Source: Chloranthus sessilifolius (Eukaryota > Streptophyta > Magnoliopsida > Chloranthales > Chloranthaceae). Taken from it: 64,000 bases of DNA. The number at the start of each line of letters is the position of its first letter. Within the stretch, counting starts at the first letter, position 1. The position numbers were made by a program, and so were the translations under genes. Under the pieces are notes generated by a model. The model was not told the origin of the DNA. It was given only the letters and a program-made list of their open reading frames with translations, and did no database searches. The stretch spans positions 90,341,184 to 90,405,183 of the forward strand of contig CM037596.1 of NCBI GenBank assembly GCA_021018995.1, written 5' to 3'. Positions 1 to 9,797 of this stretch are shown here, in pieces.

Positions 1-102
1 GACCTTCTGTAGAATGTTGCGCACCTAAGTGTGGTGTGTATGCTCAACACCAGAACCAAACTTTCAAAAGTAGATATATCAAGGATATTTCCTGGTTTAA
101 GG

Positions 103-112
103 TTATAAAAGG
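103..112 (+). promoter_or_regulatory. Possible LTR TATA box
   Basis: TTATAAAAGG lies in the LTR about 490 bases upstream of the palindrome tract. It is a plausible U3 TATA box for this LTR, but no transcript start can be seen. Confidence 0.4.
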
Positions 113-604
113 AGGAAGAAAGGTTAGAGTGTCATCTCTCTACTTCTCTCCTTCTAGTTTGCCCTGGTTTTACTGACTGTTAGATCACCTTATGCGCGGC
201 ATATATAGCTCGTGTAACTTGAACCGAGTTCTAGAGAACGCTCTTTGCGAATACAACGTGTAGGTGTCTTCTAAATCCTTGTTGATTTGATCTAAGAGTG
301 TGTGAAATCGATGTTGGTACATCGTGTCTGTCCTGAGGAGAGGTATCCACCTCGGTGTGTTGACGTGGAGCCACGCACCTATTTCTATGGATCGCAAATG
401 GCGACAAATCCTTAATTTCATATTCGAAACCCACTTTGGGTCGCAATCGCCGTAACCACGGAAGCAACCGTAAAGAGGTGAGTTTATATGTGTTTTCCTA
501 CGGTTTTAGAGGTCCTAGCATGAATGTGTATGTGTGTATGTGATTCGATGAAGATCATCGAAGTTCTTATGTAAATGGGTTAAAAATGACGAACCAGAGA
601 CATA

Positions 605-1120
605 ACTGAAACTGTCAAATTCGAACGATCGATTCTGGTATTCGATCGATGGAATCTGACAAAGCCTTATGACTCTTGAGTTCTGAAGTGCTCGAACTAT
701 TCGATTTGAGAAATCGGCAGTTCGAACTATAATTCGAACAATCGAATTTGGAATTCGATCGATCGAATTGAATTCTATATATTTCCTATAGAACAGAAGG
801 TATTTTTATAGAAGTTGAGGCCCGATGAATTCAAACTATCGAATTGGGGATTTGATAGTTCGAACTTTAAATCGATTGATCGAAATTGGAATTCAATCGA
901 TCGGATTGTATAAATAATTATACAAATAGGAGGTCTGAATTTGGAATTGAGTTCTGAAGGATCGAACGGTTCGATTTAGAAATCGAACGTTTGAAATAGA
1001 AATCGAATGATCGAATTGGGGAATTCGATAGTTCGAAATACCCCGAGTCAGTGTACCTATAGAAGCTTGGGAAATTCGATTGATCGAATTTCTCAGCTTA
1101 AGGAATTCGAACGGTTCGAA
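605..1120. repeat. Palindrome tract, core TTCGATCGATCGAA
   Basis: Irregularly spaced full and half copies of TTCGATCGATCGAA and TTCGAACGATCGA type words occur on both strands, about 15-40 bases apart. They are imperfect, with variants such as TTCGAACAATCGAA, and the linkers between them are unrelated. This is not a simple satellite. The tract holds the same relative place in this LTR as the TCGACTAGTCGA tract holds in the TE2 LTR. Confidence 0.85.
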
Positions 1121-2184
1121 TTCCCCTGTTTCTGTCTGCTTTGGCTTTCTGAAAGAAACACTGTGGTACATCGTATCAATTGATTTTGACACCTCTGACA
1201 CTTAGTACAATGTACGTATGGACTAGGACTCTTAAAAGGCTTTGGATTTGCTTAGAAAGACGTGAATTAAGGTAGGGGAAATTTCAACTTAAATTGCATT
1301 TATTCTAATTTCATGGACTATTAAGATTTGTATTCTGACACATGGTTTCTGATTACTGTTTTAAAAGTATTCCTTGCATATAAATGAAAGTTCTGTCATT
1401 TCTGACTCCTGACACCTGATTCTTGACACTTGATTCCTGATATTATGTGATATGCATGTGATTTAAAGTTCATGTGACGAATCCCACCGACGCGGCGGGA
1501 TATTCGTGACTGACACAGCTGGATATCCGTGTATCTGTTCTATGATCTACCTGACACAAGTTGCTCTCATTACACAAAGGCTTGTTGCAATTCCTGAAAT
1601 TATTCATTGAACGACGATGGTCGGGGTTACCCATCGGCAAACATCTGATTATCACGTGCCATATTCACGGGAGTTATTTAAGTATATTTAAGTCATTTAA
1701 ATTAATAATGCATTGCATCTGATCATAAACCTTATTTCAAATTTGTTCTATTTTAAATAAAAATGCATCTGTTTCCTGGTATCCTGTATCTGATCTCTGT
1801 TAAATTGAAACTCAGCAACTGTTTTATGATTCGCCTGTTTATATTTTTGTATCTGTTATGTATTATATTTTTGTAGATACTTTTACTTTATTGTCGTATA
1901 CATCTGGTAGGAACCATTATGGGAACTATTATTTTGAGTGATGGATGGCCATCACTAATGGCTCTTCCTGGTTCCTTTTTGCGATGTATACTTTTATCAT
2001 TATCTTAGTTCTCTTCAATTTTTGCGTCATATATGATAACTCTATCTGCCTCTATAGATGGTGTCTGCTCTAATATCCGCTACATGAGCAGACATATGTA
2101 TATTTTGTTCTTGGGATCATAGGCAACGATGATCCTGATGGCACGGGTTTTCAGGTGAGGAAATCCAGGTTGTCACAGTACACA

Positions 2185-2575
2185 GGACCAAACTGATTTT
2201 TTGATTTTGTGTCATTTTGGCCCAAACCAAATCGGAACTGAAATAGATCAAGTTCAGTTTCGGTTAATTGAATCTGCATACAAGGAATCCGAACCAAATT
2301 AATCCAGTTTCAGTTTCGGTCAGTTCAGTTTGGTTTTCAGGTTATTTTTTACTAATTTATTATTATTATTTTTAAAGATTTTTTTTATGGTTTTCGGTTT
2401 TTTTAGTTTATGGTTTGGTTTTCGTTCCCTACTTAGCGAATTTTCGGTTTTCAGCACCCAAAACTGAACCAAATAGATCAAAAATCGGTTTTGGTTTTCC
2501 AGTCTTGGATGTGTTTCGGTTTGGTTTTGGATCAATTTTTTTTGTTTAAGTTTCAACGGTTTTATATTTTTCCAT
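2185..2575. repeat. Low-complexity region of TTCGGTTTGG-like words
   Basis: The stretch is built from degenerate CGGTTTTCGGTTT and CAGTTTCGGT words with T-runs. Reading frames across it are repetitive and do not resemble a protein. Confidence 0.6.
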
Positions 2576-2794
2576 TTTTTTTCCCATTCCTATGTAGGTG
2601 CCACATGACACTTAAATAGCACCATCGCAGAGTTCAATCCTACGACCAAGTCTTTGTGTAGCCGCTTCCTTAATCCCCATTACTTATAATTAAACATTGA
2701 GCCACACAGTCTCATTTATCAACATATCAAAAGGCCTCCCTATTCTATCTCTTAATTAATCACACTTTTGCGTTTTGCGAAAAAAATGAAATTG

Positions 2795-3045
2795 GAATAT
2801 GACCCGACGACTTGACCGGAATGCCCGATCCATTGACCAAAACTGCCAGACCCGCTGAATCAAATACTTGAAGGCCCGACCCAAAAAAAGTACTCGACCT
2901 TAAACTATCGGGGTCAAGTTAGGAATTGGGCATTTGGGGCAGGCATTTGATTCGGGTCAACCTTGAAATACTTGACCCAAAGGTTGGATCAGGTTGGGTA
3001 GGGAAAGGCCTCACAGAACCCGAAAGTTGGTTCGGGTATGGCATT
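2795..3045. repeat. Region rich in GACCCGAC / GGGTCAAG words
   Basis: Short GACCCGACC-type words and their complements recur. The same word type appears again at about 22575-22705. It is probably a decayed dispersed repeat; no coding content is seen. Confidence 0.45.
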
Positions 3046-3118
3046 TTGTCATTTTTCTATATAAATATTATCTAAAATATATTCTCTAGTTGCTATTATC
3101 TATAATAAATTGTACAAA

Positions 3119-3268
3119 CATTACAAAAATAAGGGGTTTCAGTGGCATTTGCTAAGACATTTTTTGGTTACGGCAAGACTAATAGCAGTAGTTTTTGGTA
3201 GCGACAACACTAATAATAGCAGTTTTTTATTAAAAAAATTGTTGCTAATAATCTTATTTTTTGTAATG
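3119..3268. mobile_element. CACTA-type miniature element, copy 1
   Basis: A 150 bp unit with imperfect terminal inverted repeats (CATTACAAAAATAAG and its complement), flanked by AAA on both sides as a 3 bp target duplication. It shares length and internal AGTAGTTTTTGG-type sequence with the copies at 6213-6364 and 7912-8063, whose ends are the canonical CACTAC. The terminal C to T changes suggest an older copy. Confidence 0.75.
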
Positions 3269-3284
3269 AAAGTATGATGAAACT

Positions 3285-3700
3285 CTCTTGCTCCATAGGC
3301 CAGTCAATGCTCTTAGAAATATTATCCAAAGGGATCCCAACATTGTATGGTTATAACTTGAAGACTATTCGTATACACAAAGCCAAAAGACTAAGCAACA
3401 AAATGGAAGGTATCACCAAAAACCATTATTTCAATGAAAGGGCTCGTTGGAAAAAATGATCGTCTCCATAGGGGCCCCAATATATATTATCTAAAAAATT
3501 CTCTTGCTCAATAAGCTAGTCACTGCGCTCCTAGAAATCTAAGAGCTCATTCCACACCACTAACTGCAAGATATTATAGGATCCCAACATTGTATGGCTA
3601 TAACTTGATATGGCCAAAATACTAAGCAACAAAATGGAACATATCAACAAAACCCATTATTTCAATGAAAGGGTTGGCTCGAAAAAATGATCTTTTACCT
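3285..3700. repeat. Diverged tandem duplication, about 200 bp units
   Basis: 3285-3460 and 3495-3700 share blocks such as GGATCCCAACATTGTATGG, TAAGCAACAAAATGGAA and CATTATTTCAATGAAAGGG, with small indels. Fragments of the same sequence recur at about 8930-8985. Open frames here are interrupted and match nothing I recognise. Confidence 0.7.
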
Positions 3701-3720
3701 TCCCAGGAGGTAAAATTATA

Positions 3721-3860
3721 CCACAATGTTGAAAGGATTATGAATTAATTATCAAGGGATAGTGACAATTGTGATCGTTACCCATATATATATATATAAG
3801 CCACAATGTTGAAAGGATTATGAATTAATTATCAAGGGATAGTGACAATTGTGATCGTTA

Positions 3861-3906
<46 letters not shown>
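3721..3906. repeat. Perfect 60 bp direct repeat in an 80 bp unit, plus (TA)n
   Basis: The 60 bases at 3721-3780 recur without change at 3801-3860, separated by a short TA run. A longer (TA)n microsatellite follows to about 3906. Lack of divergence points to a very recent duplication, or an assembly artefact at the TA run. Confidence 0.85.
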
Positions 3907-3910
3907 TAGG

Positions 3911-4054
3911 GTAATGATCACCTGACTCAAGTCATGCTTAAGTCATGCGTGACTCAAGTGGGTGGCCATCAGATCGCAATCAAATGTTTATCACAACGTT
4001 ATTTGACGGTTACGCATTCCGAGTCATGTGCGACTCGAGTTAGGTGATCATTAC
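3911..4054. mobile_element. Miniature inverted-repeat element (144 bp)
   Basis: The left end GTAATGATCACCTGACTC and the complement of the right end, GTAATGATCACCTAACTC, form terminal inverted repeats of about 20 bases. There is no coding content. I cannot define the target duplication, so the superfamily is open. Confidence 0.65.
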
Positions 4055-4525
4055 AAAATATATATTAAAAAAATTATCTATTTATTGTGAAATACATGTC
4101 AGGATGAGTTGGTATATGATTAACCAAAACTAAATAGAAAAAATAACAAGAGTTACTATCGAGAGCCCATGATACAATTTTTCATTTAGTGTGTCATTTG
4201 CTGCGAATATCATGATCCTTTGATTTGGTGGGTTAAAGATTGCAATGAAAAATATAACTTTTATTTCATTTGAGTAAAAGTAATCAAGCACCAGTAAAGT
4301 GAATAACGTGATAAAAATATTTCAAAAGGTTATTGATTGCCATAGTGACCAAAGACACATTTTTTCCGAAAAAAAAAGCGTTTAAAATTCCAAAAATTAC
4401 AACGCATTTAAAATTTCCGATTTGGTAGGTTAAAATGCGTTTCTAAAAAAAATGCTTTTTAAACCCATTGTTTTAAAAGTACGTTTTAAACCCTTTTTTT
4501 TGCATTTAAAACCCATGCTTGGTCA
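4055..4525. other. AT-rich intergenic sequence, nothing recognised
   Basis: The stretch contains A-runs and repeated CGTTTTAAA / GCATTTAAAA words at about 4370-4515. No gene or complete element is seen. Confidence 0.5.
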
Positions 4526-4529
4526 GAAC

Positions 4530-4920
4530 ATATGTATTTTTATTTTTTTATAATTATTAATATTTTTAAAATTTTTGTAATTTTCCTTCTTTTTTCCCAA
4601 AATTACCAAAATTTACCATTTTTTGTATATTTCCAAAGCCGTTTTATTCCTGTACCTATATGTGGTCATTATCGTGACGGCTATCACTCACATTATAAAA
4701 ATATTTTTTGCAACAAAACGTTCAAACCATCATATGTAAGCATTGTAATTTTCATTTCTAAGTCATACTCCTGATTAAGAAAATAATATGAACAAAAATA
4801 GTGTCATGTGTCCTATTATGTCCGGATATTTGACCAATTTTTAAGTTAATTGCCAAAAACCAACTCTAACTATCTTTCAAACAATGGATCTCACGATCAT
4901 GATCATCATAGGCACAAATA
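4530..4920 (-). repeat. Dispersed repeat D1, inverted copy
   Basis: Read on the minus strand this matches two copies at 22840-23008 + 33619-33830 and at 33839-34250. Shared blocks include the segment around ATTTTTTGCAACAAAACGTT and the segment around GTGTCATGTGTCC. An open frame at 4532-4774 exists only because the repeat is AT-rich; the D1 copy at 33881-34222 gives a similar translated string on the other strand, reflecting repeat homology rather than a gene. Confidence 0.75.
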
Positions 4921-6212
4921 CCACAAAATGGCCCTAAAATCTCATTTGAACGTATTGTGTGTCATGTGATTATAGGGCCGCGTTTTTTGGTTCTGTGCCA
5001 CTTGGAGTAAAAAATTGTTTGTATGATGGCATACTCATGATCCGTTGTGTCAAAGGTTGGTGTGAAAAACGCTTCATATCGTCCTATCTCAAGTGGTCAA
5101 TGGGTTTTAGTGGGTTTCAGACGTAGGGGTGACCGGAGATCGGGTAGGCGCGAAGAGATGTATCAATCCCTCCAAGGCAAACAATTCATGTTGACTCGTA
5201 CCAAAGATGGTGCAAATCCTTCGGGTATAGGCCAATCCTTCATCTTTGTATGTAGATGTCTCTAGATGAGTCTCTTGCCCATTTGAGTTACCATTTTCAA
5301 TGGAATCTTAGACTTATAAAAACAATGTATTTTGCATTTTCCCTATTAAGATATGTCGAATTTACACTCCACCACCAATGTTTCACTTATTTACACTGCA
5401 GCCCTTGCTTTCGTGTATCCTTTACCTATTGCCCTATACATTGATGTACTCTCTAACAAATTAAAATAACCTTTGACTGCTTTGAATCAGATGGAGAACA
5501 TTTTTCGCCCCGATCTTTGACCTAATTGATCTTGAGATCATGGACCTGCAACCAGACAACCAAATTTTGATTCATATGGTTTACATCTTGGAAAGTGATC
5601 TAAGAACCACGTTTGATGTACACCCCATGATCATGGGTTGTCTTCCATGTGGAATCAAAATTTGACAGCCTGATGGTAGGCTTATTATCTCAAGATTTCC
5701 ACTGGATGGAAGCTTGTAGTGAGAAATGATCTCCATCATCTGATTTAGAGCAGTCAAATTTTAGTTATGTTAGTCAACGTTGATCCATATCACTATAAGT
5801 TGATCCATATCACTATTGGTCTAATGAGAGTGATATAATAAGTGAAGGAAACACAAAAGCAAGGGGGCCACATAGAATCTATAAGGGAAATGGGAACGAC
5901 TCTCGTGACCATCATTTAAACCCTAAATGGTGTTTAAACGATCTTACACTATTTATTGCCTTATGATCTTGGAAATCCATACCGCAAAAGTGATAGATCA
6001 TCAATTGAACGGATATGAGTCTAAAAATTACACTTTTTGGGACAGTTTAATCATCTTATTGTGCGCTCTAATGTGAATGGTTGTTCTTAATTTTAAAGGA
6101 TGATATTAAAGTTCACCGATCGGTTGGTTTACATTCAATTAGAAGCACGATCCTTTGGCTGGGGGCATGTTCAAATGATGGATTGCCACTTGAGCAATTT
6201 AGATTGATCATA
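4921..6212. repeat. Dispersed repeat modules, non-coding
   Basis: 5000-5460 shows no recognisable feature beyond short interrupted frames. 5620-5720 matches 9000-9070 joined to 18572-18660: the Mutator-like element interrupted another copy of this repeat. About 6165-6212 resembles about 19415-19440. The parent element is not identifiable. Confidence 0.5.
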
Positions 6213-6364
6213 CACTACAAATCATAAGACTATTAGCGGCAATTTTTTAACAAAAAAATGCAACTATTAGTCCTGTCGCTACAAAAAATTGTCGCTCTTA
6301 GTCCTGCCACTACTAAAAACTGCCTTAACAGCAAGTGCCGCTGAAACACCTTATTTTTGTAGTG
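6213..6364. mobile_element. CACTA-type miniature element, copy 2
   Basis: A 152 bp unit that starts CACTACAAA and ends TTTTTGTAGTG, flanked by ATA on both sides (6210-6212 and 6365-6367). The interior alternates ATTAGCGGCA-type words in both orientations. It is non-coding and must be mobilised in trans by a CACTA transposase, which is not in this window. Confidence 0.9.
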
Positions 6365-6756
6365 ATAGATGTGTGCTACAGGGCACAATGATAACTCACA
6401 CTTTAATGGTGTTAGATAAAAAGTGATATTTTAATGGTATAAGATCATTTAAACACCATTAGGTGTTTAAATATCAGTCAGGAGCCATTATCCCAAGTGA
6501 AATAGGGGGGTGGATGCGGGGGATGGGGTGATCTGTAAATATGAAATATCAAAAGGGCCTAAAGGCCCAAAAACCTTAGAAAGAGAAAATAACAAATAAA
6601 TTTAGACTCAAGTGGAGCTCCCTCAAATGCTCACCATTTGATAACTTGGATCTTTCAATGAGGTGACACTTGTAGATGTATGTTGGACATGACACATTCT
6701 TTAAATGTCAATAATTTCCCATTTTATCCAAAATAGTGTTTAATTGTGTTATATAC

Positions 6757-6766
6757 ATTAGTGTAG

Positions 6767-6810
<44 letters not shown>

Positions 6811-7675
6811 TTTATTATTTCATAATTAAGTTTATAATTATTATTATATATACTGATAATAATTCAGAGGCAAACTTATAAAGATTATTTACTTTTGTGT
6901 GCAAATAAATAAGAAAAATAAATTTTAATATTATAGATATATATATATATATATATATATAAGAAAGAAAGCAAGAAAGAAAGAAAGAAAGAGGGAGACA
7001 GAGAAGCCGAAGAGGCATGGGGCATAAGCCAAACTGTTGCGTCCAATAGGTCTTAAGCCCGATGGTTGCCTCAAATGGCTTTTAAGTCAAAGAGGCGCCA
7101 CAAAACAACTAAAAGATCTTAAACAATCTTTTCGTAGTATCTTTTCACATTTCTTTCAGAAGAATAAGATCTCCGTTAGAAAGACACAACAGAAATAATA
7201 ATCTTTCTCTTATTTTTTTTTATTTAATAATTCTTTTATGTATCACAAAATCTGTGTCGCAGGTTCTTTTTCTAGAAAGTGCAATCTAGAAAATAATCTA
7301 GAAAAGAACATACGGTTCTTGACAAAAACGAGCTCTGTTGTATCCTAAGGGCAGATTCACTACGAACCCAATTGCATCTTTGCTTATCCGACCGAGTGGG
7401 AGCGTCTTTTTCCTTTAAAACAGCGTAGTGCACTATGCGTCTCAGAGCTATTTTAAATACCATTTATATCAACAATTATAATTGTTTAGGGTTTAGGGTT
7501 ACAAAGTTTAGGGTTTAATATTATATTATATATATTAAAATTTATTTTTCTTATTTATTTGCACACAAAGTAAATTATTTTTACAAGTTTGTCATTGAAT
7601 TATTATCAATATATATAATGATAATTACAAACTTAATTTTGAAACAATAAAATATATATTATTACACTAATATAT
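6757..7675. repeat. Inverted repeat, arms about 185 bp
   Basis: 6757-6945 and the complement of about 7515-7675 share a long match including GTGTGCAAATAAATAAGAAA. The left arm is expanded by an (AT)n run at about 6770-6806, and a second (AT)n at 6939-6960 plus a GAAA-rich run at 6961-6993 follow it. The spacer holds part of a direct-repeat pair. Confidence 0.75.
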
Positions 7676-7862
7676 ATAATAAGTTCTTTTTTTAGAAAGT
7701 GCAATCTAGAAAAGAACATACGTTTTTTGGTCAAATCAAGCTTTGTTGTCTCCTGAAGACAGATTCGTTGGAAACGCAATTGCATTTTTTTTTATCTGCC
7801 GGAGTGGGGGCGTCTATTGTCTTTAAGACAACGTAGTGAACTACGTGCCTCAGAGCTATTTG
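7261..7862. repeat. Pair of direct repeats, about 180-200 bp
   Basis: 7261-7460 and 7683-7862 align over their length, sharing GAAAGTGCAATCTAGAAAA, GCAATTGCAT and CTCAGAGCTATTT. They are moderately diverged. The pair straddles the right arm of the inverted repeat, as if two insertions were layered. Confidence 0.75.
7484..7518 (+). repeat. Short interstitial telomere-like TTTAGGG run
   Basis: Four TTTAGGG or near-TTTAGGG units occur in two groups. The run is far too short to be a telomere. A similar short run is at about 26699-26712. Confidence 0.6.
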
Positions 7863-7911
7863 TACCATATTTCTTTAACAAATTGATCACACACCATTAA
7901 ATTACTTTTAA

Positions 7912-8063
7912 CACTACAAAAAATAAGACTATTAGCGGCAATTTTTTATTGTAAAAAACTGCCGCTATTAAAAAGCAAACTATTAAAGATTATTAAGACT
8001 ATTAGCGGTAAGGATATTAGCGGTAGTTTTTAGCTGCCGCTAATATTCTTATTTTTTATAGTG
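7912..8063. mobile_element. CACTA-type miniature element, copy 3
   Basis: A 152 bp unit from CACTACAAAAAATAAG to CTTATTTTTTATAGTG, flanked by TAA on both sides (7909-7911 and 8064-8066). It is inserted in a dispersed repeat whose uninterrupted relative is at about 18790-18830. Both ends are near perfect, so it is probably the youngest of the three copies. Confidence 0.9.
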
Positions 8064-9061
8064 TAAGGTTGTGCCACGTGGTATACTTCTAGGATGAATC
8101 TAAATAGCTCTAGTGGCAATCCATCATTAGAACACGTGTCCACCAAAGATCATATCTATAAGTGGGTGTGATCCATTTAATCGACAGATTTTACTATCAA
8201 AAGTCAAAAAATAAAAACCATAACTAATATTAGAGTGCACAGATCAAATGGATCAAACCACCAAAGTTAACAAACATTAATGTACCAGTGCGATGGGTAA
8301 AATACCACTAATTGTTTTCTTATGAAGTAAAAAATTGGATTGGCTTGGATAAAAGTTGAGTCTTTTATTCTAGGTAACAAAACCGGTATAGGAGTCGGGT
8401 ATCGGTCCTTGGAGGACCGATACGACTCGGTCGATACTGAGAAGCCAATACGTATCGCCAATACGTATCAATATCGACCGATTTTTGATGCCATGCTTTT
8501 ATTAACAAACTAGAGAAAAAGTGAGGCAAAAAAATACCATCAATGAACTTTGTCTTAGTCTCCTATTACAAGGTTGATTCATACTATTAGGATTAAAAAA
8601 ACTAATTAAAAGGATTATTTGCGAAACAAAGTTAACTTTTTTTTTATTGCGTCCAAGTATGAAGATCATCTAAGAATATTAGAGTTGCTAATTGTTGGAA
8701 ATTTATTCTGGTCATTACAAAGTGTAAATGATAATAAGGTGTAGAAAGGTGTAAATGATAAAGGTGAAACAATGTAAGTTCTTTTTACTACCCACAACTA
8801 AGTGACCCTTTTGGAGATCAACTGTGATAGTGGTAGTGGCTAATAGCTAAAAATTCAATGAAGTGATTAGATCGACTATAAAAGGTAACAAGGTGAGAAA
8901 GGTCAAAGCCATTTACTCAATATATAGGCTGGTCAATGCCGTGTAAAGAATTAGGGGTTCATTATTCCACACCACTAAATCCACAAAGACGAATGTGCCG
9001 GTGACAGAGATGGGTACACCCCATGATAATGAGTTGTCTATCACGTGGAGTTAAAATTTGA
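8064..9061. other. Intergenic dispersed repeat sequence
   Basis: 8385-8490 is rich in ATACGTATCG and GGTCCTTGGAGGACCGA words. About 8930-8985 is a fragment of the repeat at 3285-3700. About 9000-9061 is the left flank of the interrupted repeat that received the Mutator-like element. No gene is seen. Confidence 0.45.
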
Positions 9062-9070
9062 CTTAAAATT
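9062..9070. repeat. Left 9 bp target-site duplication of the MULE
   Basis: CTTAAAATT here matches CATAAAATT at 18563-18571 with one difference. Nine bases is the length expected for Mutator-like elements. Confidence 0.8.
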
Positions 9071-9149
9071 GGGAAATTTACCTGACCGGCCCTGTCAGGT
9101 ATGCCTTTTACGTCAGAAGCCCTATAGTTTCATTTTTATCCAGACAAAC
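9071..9149 (+). repeat. MULE left terminal inverted repeat
   Basis: It begins GGGAAATTTACCTGAC and matches the complement of 18484-18562 with few differences, through to CAGACAAAC. Confidence 0.92.
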
Positions 9150-9416
9150 CAGCTCCAAGCCTAGCCGACCCTAAGGAGAGTAAAAGGTCCAAATTACCCC
9201 CTTATATGACCTTCTTTAACTAATAAAGCATCATCTTCTTCCTCATTTTATCCTGCAAAAAAGTTAGAGGTGTAAAACCCTAGACGGAGTGTCCTTACTT
9301 AGTCTGATCTGCTCCGATCTGCTATTTCGAAGAAGAAAACAGAGGCTTGGAAGAAGAAGGCCCTACATTTCTTCATTGTGGCAAAAAGACTCTGAACTTT
9401 GTCCTTGCGACGCGAG

Positions 9417-9762
9417 GTATCCTACTTAACCCCATTTTCAGTTTATTAGTGTTATTTAGTGATGCAGTATCTCATATTCGTCATCGACTCCATATAGAGT
9501 CGATATCGATTGTAAATACAATCGTCATCGACTCTATATAGAGTCGATGCCGATTGTGTATACAATTGATATCGACTCTATATGGAGTCGATGCCGATTG
9601 TATTTGCAATCGATATCGATTGTGTATACAATCGATATCGACTCTATATGGAGTCGATGACGATTGTATTGGCAATCGATATCGATTCTATATGGAGTCG
9701 ATGACGATTGTATTTGCAATCGACTAAGATTTATAGTCGTCTTTTCTCTTTTGTTTCATCAG
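9417..9762 (+). other. Probable 5' UTR intron of MURA, filled by a palindrome array
   Basis: Donor GAG|GTATCC at 9416/9417 and acceptor TTTGTTTCATCAG ending at 9762, with a pyrimidine-rich tract before it. The coding start follows at 9798. Almost the whole intron is the motif array at 9478-9725. Confidence 0.6.
9478..9725. repeat. Palindrome array 1 of the MULE (TCGATATCGA type)
   Basis: Alternating hairpin-like units CGACTCTATATAGAGTCG and CGATTGTATACAATCG types are joined through ATCGATATCGAT or ATCGATGACGAT cores. Spacing is about 26-28 bases. This is the most regular of the arrays. Confidence 0.9.
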
Positions 9763-9797
9763 TCTTATGACCCTTCCTTCTCATTCTTAAACAGACG

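Larger units (their letters stand above)
1..2177 (+). mobile_element. 3' portion of a Ty3/gypsy LTR (element upstream of window)
   Basis: The segment ends in TTGTCACA, the same type of LTR end as TE1 and TE2. Its last 700 bases match the TE2 LTR read on the opposite strand: both contain a CCCACCGACG/GGCGGGATA block (here about 1485-1505) and a GATGGCACGGGTTT block just before the end (here about 2136). No tRNA primer-binding site follows, so this is a 3' LTR or solo LTR rather than a 5' LTR. The LTR start lies outside the window. GTACA at 2178-2182 would be the right target duplication. Like TE2, the LTR carries a palindrome tract, with a different core. Confidence 0.75.

Noticed and set aside
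4532-4774. Small hydrophobic protein at 4532-4774
   Set aside because: The frame lies in an AT-rich dispersed repeat (D1) whose other copies are interrupted; no independent coding evidence.
5047-5444. Open frames at 5047-5444
   Set aside because: Short, no recognisable domain, and no initiation or splice context.
7484-7518. Telomere or telomere-fusion site
   Set aside because: Only a few TTTAGGG units, embedded in AT-rich repeats.
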